64,000 bases of DNA, taken from the NCBI GenBank assembly GCA_947561395.2, contig OX387192.1, positions 3,100,001 to 3,164,000 on the forward strand. The letters run 5' to 3'. The notes under the pieces were generated by a model. It was not told the origin of the DNA and did no database searches. It saw nothing but the letters and a program-made list of their open reading frames with translations. Positions 23,105 to 33,864 of the stretch are shown here, piece by piece (within the stretch, counting starts at the first letter, position 1; each line of letters starts with the position of its first letter). Origin of the DNA: Buxus sempervirens. Taxonomy: Eukaryota > Streptophyta > Magnoliopsida > Buxales > Buxaceae. The translations under genes and the position numbers were made by a program.

Positions 23105-23339
23105 ATATTAATATTAAATTTCAATTACGAAAAAAAATAACAAACTACGAGAATCATTCACAACGTGTAACGCACATCCGCCATTCCTAGTTGTTTTAAA
23201 AAACACAAAAACAATTTGAAAAGTTTTTCATTTTCGAAGTGAAAAAAAAAAAAAACGTTAGCAAAAGGGCCTCATATGAATAAAACAAATAAACTATGAT
23301 AATAAATTAACAAAAAAAGAAAAGAAAAAGAAAGATAAA

Positions 23340-23478
23340 GTATCACCCCCTCATTTCGCCTGACTTGATGAAAAAGGAGAGAGGGGAGAGAGAAAGAGAG
23401 GGGAGAGGAGAGAGCAAGCGAGTGAGGGAGAGAACAGGCAAAGGAGAAGAGAGAGGGCGAGAGCAGAGAGAAGATTAA
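23340..23478 (+). promoter_or_regulatory. GA-rich tract, possible USE1 5' leader
   Basis: A GAGAGAGGGG-type purine tract typical of plant 5' leaders lies directly before the MITE. Beyond the MITE, 24584-24640 ends in TTAACAG/GTTAGATT, a possible donor, and the USE1 start at 26565 is preceded by an acceptor-like TTCTAG. A leader exon split by the MITE and spliced to 26552 is a speculative reading. Confidence 0.25.
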
Positions 23479-24580
23479 GGCTGCGTTTGGTAACGCTTTT
23501 TGGAAGTACTTTTTTGTTTTTGAAAGCAAAAAATTGCTTTTAAAAGCAAAAGTACCGTTTGGTAACGCACACGAGAAGCAATTTATTAAAAGCAAAGAAG
23601 CAATTTTATTGCTTTTCACCGGAAGCAACAAAACGTTGCTTCTCAATTTTTTTACAAAATTGCTTTATTGCTTTCAAAACCCCTTGATACCCTATATTAA
23701 AGATGATGCCTCCATACTCACTTAAGAAGCAACAACGTATTGTTATTGCTAGAGCTGGCAAAATGCCACCCGACCCGACGGGTCAACCCAATTATAAACG
23801 GATTGGGTTGACCCGTTTATTAATTGGGTTGGGTGACCCCAACCCGCCAGTAATCGGGTCAACCCGATTATGACCCACCAACTCGACAGGTAACCCAATT
23901 AAATTAAAAAAAAATGGCAAAAGTATCATGTTTTGACCCGATTAACCCCAAAACCCGACCCGAACCTGGTACAACCGGATCCAATTAGCCCCCAAACTCT
24001 ATTTTAATAATATTTTTTGAAAAATAACAGTAATCGGGTCAACCCGATTATGACCCGCCCGATAGGTAACCCGATTATAAAAAAAAGATGGCAAAAGTAT
24101 CATGTTTCGACCCGATTAACATCAAAACCCGATCTGAACCCGGTACAACCGGATCCAATTAACCCCCCAACCCTATTTTAATAACATTTTTTGAAAAATA
24201 AAAAATAAAAATAATAATAAACGGGTTGGTGGGTTGGGGGTTTTCCAACCCGCCTTAATTTAGTCCAACCCGATTAACCCCAACCCGATTATTTGAATGT
24301 AATTAAATGATTATTTTATGAATCTTTTATAATATTGGACTTATATTTTTGAGTATATTTCTAAGTACAATACATAAATTGTGTACAATACTTTTATGAA
24401 AGCAAAAGGCAATTTCTATGTTACTGCAATTACCAAACATGCTTTTTTGCTTCTTAGAAGCAAAGCAAAAGTTTACCAAACGCATTTGTTTCAAGAAAAG
24501 ATCTTTCGAAAAGCATAAAATTGCTTTTTTGCTTTTTTGCTTTTAGAAGCAAAAAAGCAAAAGCGTTACCAAACGCAACC
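23479..24580. mobile_element. 1.1-kb MITE with TAA target duplication
   Basis: The ends are inverted repeats: GGCTGCGTTTGGTAACGC at 23479 and the complement of GGTTGCGTTTGGTAACGC at 24580. They are flanked by TAA on both sides (23476-23478, 24581-24583). The 3-bp TAA duplication fits PIF/Harbinger-type (Tourist-like) elements. Sub-terminal AAAGCAA/TTGCTTT blocks repeat in both arms. The centre (23760-24290) is built of diverged repeats of AACCCGATTA / GGGTCAACCC motifs in two related halves. No transposase is encoded. Confidence 0.8.
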
Positions 24581-24583
24581 TAA

Positions 24584-26564
24584 GAAAACAGCATTTCAGG
24601 TGCTTCAAACAGAGGTTCCAAGTTCATTCTTAACAGGTTAGATTGATTTTCCTTTCATCTAAAATTTGATTCTTTGTTGTAATGTCTTAAAAGTATGTGA
24701 TATTGACTTGAATGCATTTGTTTTTGTGTGAAATGGAGTTTTGTGTGAAACCGAACCCCTCTGTTCGGTTTCTCAGGCCAAGTAACGTATAAATTTTTTT
24801 TTTTTGGTGGTGAGTACATCTAGGCTGCTTTGATCTTCAAGAGGCTAATTGTGAGGATAGACTCTTAGATAGCTTCTGAAATATTTGCTTTTCTTGCATC
24901 AAAACATTGGAATGGAGCAGCTGTGCGTTTCCCCATTCGGGTTCCATTTTGCTTGATTAAAATTTATCAGAAGTTTGTTCAATCATCTAATTTCCATAAT
25001 AAATTGCTGCGTGAATGGTTTGAGTATTTTGTTGGATGGTTTGCGTAAATTGAATCTAGTTAATGTTGGTTGTCGAATCCGGAAACGGCATGTTCTATTT
25101 CAGCTCTTTGTTTGAACATGGATGAGAGAACGTGATATTTCTCTGTCTAGCTGGATCGGTGTTAAACTCATTTCCAGGAGTTGAAGCCCCCTTCATGAAG
25201 AACAAACATCTGTTGATTTTACAAAATGAATCAAATTCAGCTATGTTCCGGAGAACACGAACTTGATATATCTTAAGAACTTGAATAGTCTTCACAAAGG
25301 CTGTTCATTGTTAATTGATTGTTTTTTTATAAAATAATGATGAAATAAAAAAAAGGGAAAATCAATCAAATAACAAAGAAAGTTTTAGAATGTAAGAAAA
25401 GGAAATAAAAATGGCTTTAATTGTCTTTTTAGGTGAATTGCATGTATTATTAATTTTTTTAGTATCTTGCACTTAATGCGTGAAAAAAATGGTGTTAAGA
25501 TAATGGGGATGTTTTATTTATTTGTAAAAATGAGGACTTTTTATTTATTGGTAAAAAGTGTTAAAACTCTGTAAATGGTTTGTAACATAACAGATATTTG
25601 TTTATTTATTCATTACCTTTGCATCAGTGATTAGATTTATTTGTTGCATTTGTGATTATATTTGTTTATTTGTTAATTTTTAAATGATTCCAATTTATCT
25701 ATGCACTTGCATCATTTCAATTATTCACCGAGACTATTATTTGCAGTGTTTACATACACGTTGTCAATGTTATCCATAATTTATGTGTCATCTTGTGATT
25801 TACATGTTTTTTCATCCTAAGGTAATGGGAAATTTGATTCCCTTGACTAAGAAAAGGGGTTCCACTATCTCTATTTTACCATATTTGAACCCCAATTCTC
25901 CCTGGACTGAGGTCTCATTTTGGGCCTCACATGGATTGATGGGTTTTCTAATAACGCTCATCCAAACAGACTCAGGTCATAGGAATCAATCAAATAAAAA
26001 TAAATAAACAAAAGGGCTAAACCTCAAACAGCCCCACAACAAGCAGAAATGAGACAAGCTGGATTAGAGTTAAAAGCGAGTTGAGTTGATTAGTCTATAC
26101 TGGGTAACCAAGGAAATGCATCTTAAGACGGGGTGAACAGGGTTGCTTATGAACTTCCCTAGTTCACTACAGGGTTTCTTACCTGAATCTCTATTAGCAG
26201 ACCAAGCCAAAATTAAACCAGGTATCTACCTGCGCCCCTTCAGATAGTGGTGACTCCATATCCTAACCCCATTGTTGTAGTTACTTCATAGGCAGATATT
26301 ATCTCCTGAAAATGTCCCTGTGACTGTCACCTTGGCTTCTTGTTAGATTTTCATGTTCTAGCTATTCTGATTACTTGAAATCTGTCATCAGAAGGAAGGG
26401 AGTAAAATCCATTATTGAAGTGAGATTAATGATCACCGATCATCATTGCCTTTTCTATATATTTTTATCTCAAATGGAATTGAGTAACCTGGAATTATGT
26501 TTCCTTATTTTTGGTTCTTGGATCACAATTTGTGTGTTTTTTTTATGCTTCTAGGTTTTCTATC
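24584..26564. other. USE1 upstream region, possible leader intron
   Basis: AT-rich and non-coding. It may be the promoter or a 5' UTR intron of USE1, since the sequence just before the ATG (TTATGCTTCTAG) looks like a splice acceptor. Nothing else recognised. Confidence 0.35.
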
Positions 26565-26648
26565 ATGGGGTACAGTAAAACTGAGGTAAATTTGAGGAGA
26601 TTGCTTGCATCAGCTCCAAAGCAGCAGAATCAAGCAAAGCTTATACAT
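26565..26648 (+). CDS. USE1: USE1 exon 1
   Basis: 28 codons starting with the only plausible ATG. It ends on a codon boundary at CAT/GTATGTG. Confidence 0.85.
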
Positions 26649-29600
26649 GTATGTGAAAATTTGCATCATTTTGCTTATTGAAGACATTATTTAAAGTTTA
26701 AATTATTATTTCTTGTTAGGTGCTAACTGAGTCCTTTATCACTTTGTTATATTGCTACAAGGTTCGAAGTTTGGTTTCTGATATTTGCTAAAATAGTTTG
26801 AGGTTTGCTCATGTCTTGGAAAGTAGGTAATTTTAGTTTTGGAAAATAGGTATTTGTAGTTTTTTGTGGTCTTTTCCATGCATGAATGGGGTCATGGGAT
26901 CTTTCTTGTTCTTATATGAAGGTTTCCGGACAACAAGATTTCATGGGCACTCTTATTTTGTTTAATGCGAAGTTGATTTTCATAATTTTATGGATAGAGG
27001 TTGTTTCTTTTTAATGAAAGCAAGATTCTTATGCTCAACATTATGGTCATCAACGGTTTTAATTTTAATTTCATTTGCTCCATGTGGTTAGTTTTAGAAT
27101 TGGTTAGCTTTCTTTCCTATATGTTTTGGAGCTCATGTTTTATACCCAATTAATTTTTATGACTGGTGGATATAGTTCAATCTTGCAGTATGTTGCTACT
27201 TTACGGGAACTATTAGAACAATTGGCTGCAGAGACTACTCGAGAAGGCTTACCAAGGTTGGCTTACTTTCTTACTTTTTTATCTTTTTTGATGAGTAAGG
27301 AAAGGCTTACTTTCTTACTATTTGGAGTCAAATTCAAAACTGTACACATATTGGGGGTCTTATTATTTATGTTGATTGGAGCAAACTGTTAGGGAGTAGA
27401 TTTCATGTCCTTAAGTATGTTTGATGTATCCAATAGAAATTTGATTGAGTTATTATGCTCATGTCAACAATAAACTAGAATCTTATCCCAAAAAACATTC
27501 ACCCATATAAAATTAATATATAGAGAGTAGAATGCATGGTTGATTGAAAGACTACGGCGGCTAAAAATTTTCAGTATTTTCTTAAAAAGCCCATCTTTTT
27601 GTCAGTATCTTTAGCTGTATAATGAGCTCACTTCAGTTCTCTAGAGCAGAAATTGTTTATCAATAGGTCCATGGCAAAACCACCACGAGTCTTACTTACT
27701 TTTGTTGTTGAAGAATGTTTATTCTAGAATGTCCCTTGGCTACAAAACTCAATGGCCTAGATTTAGCAGCTTATTTCTTGTGGAGATTACAAGAGGAAAT
27801 AGCCATTATCATTAGAAGCAACGGTTTGGGACATGAGCCGTACTCACAGTTGAAGACAGGTGGTCATGTAATTTTGGAACCATGTGACAAAAAATGCAGT
27901 TTGAACGTTGGATGATTCGAATCTTGCACAATTTGTCTTGTGTAAACCTGCACTTTATAGCAAGCCAAAGCTCAAATTCATGCGTGTGTATCACATTGCC
28001 AAACCACACCACTCTTCACCACTCCTCATTTAGTTGAGTAGGTCCCAGTTTCTCATACGTGCTTTGAAGATCAAAATAACCTTTTTTTTTTTAAGCAGTC
28101 CAAGTAACCTAATCTGGTAAGTTGCTCTTAGGCTTGGGCTTGTATATATAATCATCATCATCATCAAAAGCCAGTTCCCACCACAAATTGAGCTCGGAGA
28201 CATGAATCTTGTCTCTCCATCCCCTCTATCAAAAATCATATCTTTAGTTAATTTACGTTTTTGTAAGTGTTGTTTTATCAATTCCCTCCAAGTTTTTTAG
28301 GTCTTCTTCTTGATCTCTTGGATACTTCAATATGCATTCTCTCACACCTTCTTACAGGTGCATCTCTAGGTCTCTGCTTTATATATCCAAACCACCTTAA
28401 CCTACTCTTTTTCATTTTATCCTTAATGCATGCTATGCCTAACTACTTTCGAATGTCTTTATTGCTTACTTTGTCTTTTTCAGTTTTGCCACAAGTCCAT
28501 CTTAGTATCCTCCTCTCGGTAACGTTCATCTTTAGAATATGTTGATTCTTTGCTGCCCAACATTTTGATATATATAACACTCTTAGATTCTTCATTTCTT
28601 ACTTTGATATATACATACATACATACATATATACATACATATACAAGCATGTATATGTATATGTGTATTTGAAGTCATTATTCACAACTATTTCAACAAC
28701 CCTTGTACCTGATTGAAGACCTAAATCATAAATAATTATGGATCTAAATTTCAGTACCAAGGGATCAAGGGTATGATAATTATCATACCAAATTGAGGTA
28801 CCCTTCCCACTCTTGATTTTGCATTTCAGTAGAGGGGATGCATTTCATCTACCTTTAAGGATCTTACGCCAACATCATGAGCAAATTTTCCTCAAGCTTT
28901 GAGAATTGATGCCTTTTGTCCAAGAACTGTCCCACTAGGATGCCCTTCTAAAACTCAGATCCTTCTTTTGCCACCTTAGGAGGGCACATGTCTTACCATC
29001 TACAATGGTATGACGAAAGAACTCAAGTTTTTTCCTATGGACTTTGATTGAACAAATTAGTACACGTATGATTGACACCTCGCTCACCGTAAATGCAGGA
29101 AGCGGTTTACGTTAATGGAGAGTCTTTATTTAGCCTTGCTGTTTACTTATTTTAGGGGCTGAGTAAGGCGTAACATGGGTAGGTTATAGTTTCAATGGAA
29201 AAATCATTTTTTAAGTTGCAATGCGTTTCACAGCTGGAAAATTGTTGATTTGAATTTTTGGTGATTTTTCGCGGTGTATTGGTAAAATGGGTGAAAAGCA
29301 AAATTTTTTGGTGATTTTTCTAAGTGTGCCATCGAAACGGGGCAGCATTCGATGAAATTTGGTAGAAATTTCCCAAAAGTTTTTTGTCTTTGTTGATTTT
29401 TCTAGCATTTGTGGGCGTGCCACCAAAATTTCGTTTTGTGCCTTGGGCGGCACACCCATTGGCATTGAAATAGTGGTTGGTTTTCTTTTTGTTTGTTGCC
29501 CATATCTCATGGGTTATTTGTTTCTTTTTTGTTGCTTGCCTTTTGATATAAATGAATGCTCATTATTCATCAAAGAAAGAAAGTGAAAAACACAGTTTAG

Positions 29601-32600
29601 ACTCTAAATCACCTAGAGGGGGTGAATAGGTGAAACCGATTGCGGAATAAAAAATTCAATCAATTAAAAACAAGTTCTTAATTAATTGGCATGCACAAGT
29701 CTGAACACATATCAATTCATCACACACAATTGCAAAATAAGTAAGAGACAACACAAGCAATTTGGTGACGAAGGGAAAACTCTAAGAGAACTCTCAAAGA
29801 GAAAAACCCTCCGGGCTACGAGGTGCCACCTCTGGAAATCACTATAAGAAGAAGACTTACAATAGTGGTTCAGACGACCCAACAATGACTCTGACTCACA
29901 ATGTAAATATCTGAAGAACTCTTCAGATTTGCATCCTTGCAACGATTCAGAACTCTGAATATCTCCTTAGTGAAGTGCCGAACGAACTCGCTCAGCAACC
30001 GTAGGAACTCCCACGAGCAAACTCTTCAACCCGGAACTCCAAGGTAGAAAAGAAAAGAAGAAGACTGGTTTTGATGGCTCAAAGAAGAAGAGACAAGAGG
30101 AAGAAGGTCTCTCTCTCTTGCACACGTTTTAGGGTTCTCAAAAACGTATTGGGTAACCCTCACAATAGGCTAGACACTCCTTAAATAGGTTAGGAGAAAG
30201 AAAGGAACGAAAAGGAAACAAATCAGAAAAGATCGGATTTCTAAAAAAGAAGTTTGTTAACGAACGTTCGAACGCTCAGCGAACGCGGCTCGAACGTTCG
30301 ATAAAACAACTCACTTTTCTTCTTCTCGTTCGAACGACCAGCGAACGTTCAGCGAACGTTACTCTCTGTTATCTCTGTGGAACCTCAACGGTCGAACGTT
30401 CAACGAACGTAAGGCAAACGCTGCTCTCTGGATTCTCTGTGGAACACCAACGGTCGAACGTTCAGCGAACGTGAGGCGAACGCTGCTCTCGAGATTCTCT
30501 GTGGACATCAACGGTCGAACGTTCAGAGAACGAGAGGCGAACGCTGCTCTCGGGTTTGTCTGTGGAACACCAACGGTCGAACGTTCAGCGAACGTGAGGC
30601 GAACGCTGCTCTCGGGTTTGTCTGTGGACATCAACGGTCGAACGTTCAGAGAACGAGAGGCGAACGCTGCTCTCTGGATTCTCTGTGGACCCTCAACGGT
30701 CGAACGACTGGCGAACGTTCATCGAACGTTTGATGAAACTTTACCAATATGACTCCGTTCAAGACCCCGTTTGAACCACACAACCTATAACCTATCCCAA
30801 ATACATTGACAACATTAATACGACCTTTTTGACACGGAATTGAAGCCAATAACTTAAACCTTACAGAAAGAAAAAAAGAAAAAAAGAATTAGGTTGCGTT
30901 GATGATCCCTTATCTGTGTCAGTCAAAATACCAGAGGAGGCGTCCTTGTCTGCAAGCATGATAGCAGGAACGCTTGTTTGAACCAAGGGCGGGAAATTCA
31001 AATCTTGAAGCTCTTCCATGGCTACCCAGGCAGCAAGACCTGAAAAAAAAAAAACCATATGACAATTGAAGGAAGAATAAGGACACCGGATATGAAGTGA
31101 AACGGAGGACACAAGGAAAATATGAAAATCAAAAGGAACAAAATAGACAAAAAATTGTATTCATAAAGAAAAAAGGAAGAAAAACTAGAAAAAAACAAAT
31201 AGAGGACATATGGAACATACTGATGGATTAAGACAAGCAAAAAAAAAAAAGCAACAACCCAACAGACCAAACCTTACAGAAATGTAGGAGACAACTAAAC
31301 GAAACCAAGAGGAACCTATAAATAATTGAATATCAAATACTAAAAGCTTACCCGTATAGTGGAGAGAGTTCTCATTGTGTCAAACCACCATTTATCAATG
31401 ATTTTATGAGCCCAATTATAAGGTCTGGGAGATGGATCCTATGTATGGTCCATTGTGAACCCCCATAGACCCATATATACACCCTAGGGTAGGGTCGGCA
31501 TCACTATCCACTGCCCTCAACACTCTGTAAATAGGCTCTAACAATGTAGCCAAGTCATGGATTCTCTCCCAAAAACTGGTAGACAATACAATATTCTCTA
31601 CCCTTCTACCCATAACAAAACAGCTTAATGGGCAATTAAATCCAAGTACTAAAAGTGAATATCGATCTCAAACTAGACTTGTGCTGTTGTATACTCATTA
31701 AGGCAAGGTCATTGGTGGCAAACCATGTAATCCCAAATCTGACTATATCACCACTACATGTAGCTCTCATTCTGGACAGGATCATGGAATGGTTATATAT
31801 AACGTCTATACAGTCCTAGCATCCATAGGTGTAGCTTGTACAGTTTGTTTGCTTTCAGCAGCCTCTAACATGAGCTGCCTATGGAGTCCAATAGAGACAT
31901 TATCTCTCCTGCATCATCAATCCAGCCTTCTTGTAGTTTTATTTATTGTCTGTGATGATCTGCATGACGTTCTTCTTTCCCATGTCCTTTATAACATCGC
32001 TCAATAGCCCAGCAATCTAATCAGCATCTTTTATCCTATCAAATGCATCCATTGACTTAAAGAAAACAACCAAACCCTTACATTAAACCATAAAATTTAT
32101 GATAGAATCCTTAATCGGGGCTGTCTAGCTATCACACATGATTGTTCTTCTTCCCGCTATCCTTATAAAACTACCCTTACCTTAAAAAAAAATCCACCAT
32201 GTCAAGATGTCTCTCCATTATCTGAATGGCATCAACCACATTTCTATAGTGTAGGGAGGATACCGCATTTGTTGGGATGTCATTTAAATATGAAGAACCT
32301 CAAAATACATTTATCTATCTTCTCCCTCACTTTGCTTTAACATCTTTGGAAGACACCTCTACTTTGAATTCCTGCCCCTATACAAGGATGGCTCTAGAGG
32401 AGGATCAAGCATCCTCGTACTATGTTCCCTCCTCAGTGATGCACCTATCTTGAGAGGCATGGTTTTTCCAGCCCCTCTAGGAAAACCATGCCTCTTTGAG
32501 TTTCGCCTTTCCCTATCTGCCTCCATGTGCTGATGCTACTAATCATGAAAGTACCTCCTCCTTGTTGGCATCTCAATGTCAAGAGGATAAGGAGTATCAT

Positions 32601-33821
32601 CATCAATGTCTATTACATGGCTGTAGCTGGACCATGGTAGCTTCATCCTCACATCTTCATCTCTTCTCCTCTTGTCTGCTCTCCCTGGAGAAGCAGTTTG
32701 TAATTCTGTTTCATCAGCTTTTCACCTTAGGTGACACATTGAGACAATTTGGAAACATTTTTATACCCATGTGCTAGGTGCTGCTTTAGTCTCAACACTC
32801 CCCTTCCTTTCACAACTTGGTGACAATAGTTGCAAACTGATCATGTTCTTGACGCTTCATGCGGAGTCCAATGACTCCACCTAATATCCTCTCTTCGAAC
32901 CTTATCCTCTGTCATAATCACACCTCAATACCAAGTGCAAGTTGTCAAGTGCTAGCTGCCAAATGGTATAAGATCAAAAGACAATATTTGCTAGAACTTA
33001 GAATACTGTAAACAAATGCAAATTTCTACCTTTTTAATTACTAAATAATATTTAGTAAATATTCCACATCTTTCATCATTTTTTTGGGTGTATTTAAGAT
33101 GACTAGTGAATCATGATCCTTTCTATCTTATTCATATAGTATTGATATATTTTTCTAAGTTTATTAATTTTTTATTTTTACTATTTTTAAAAAATATTAT
33201 TTTATACTAACTTTTTTAACTATTTATACCGTCACTAATTCACAAGTATACTTTCATAATATATTCTCATAATGTTTCTTTCCTTATTTTAATTTAAAAT
33301 TAATTATTCAAATTAAAAACGTCAAATAAAAGGATTTCTATTCAAATTATCTTCAATATTTTTTATATATAATATTTAACTCATAATCCTAATTTACCAA
33401 ATCACCTAACCTTATTTTTACCATTTAAAATATAGTTTTTAATTAATTTTCGTGCAAAATAATTAAAAAATTATTTCTTTTTTTTTTATAAAACAAACAA
33501 TAATGACAACATTGATAGATCAGGTGTCATTATCCACAATATTAAAATTTGACAAGGTTTTGACAAGATTTAAGCTAAGAAAATCGTTTTTATTTTTATT
33601 TTTAATTAAGAAACCCCAAATCTTGATTTCCACGTGTTCACAATGTGTAGGGTGCCTCTAAACTTCAAAAAAGTTGATTCTCCTTGGAAGGTGTAGGAGA
33701 AAACAACGATTAAGCAAAAAAAAAAAAAAGGAGGAAATGTTTTCGTGTGAAATTTGCTTGGCACATCCCTCATTTTACCTAATTTCACTGCATTTAGGGA
33801 AAAAAATTGGGGAGGGGGCAT

Positions 33822-33864
<43 letters not shown>

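Noticed and set aside
30262-30735. CRISPR-like direct repeats
   Set aside because: Units are contiguous and diverged with no unique spacers, in a plant LTR, so this is not CRISPR.
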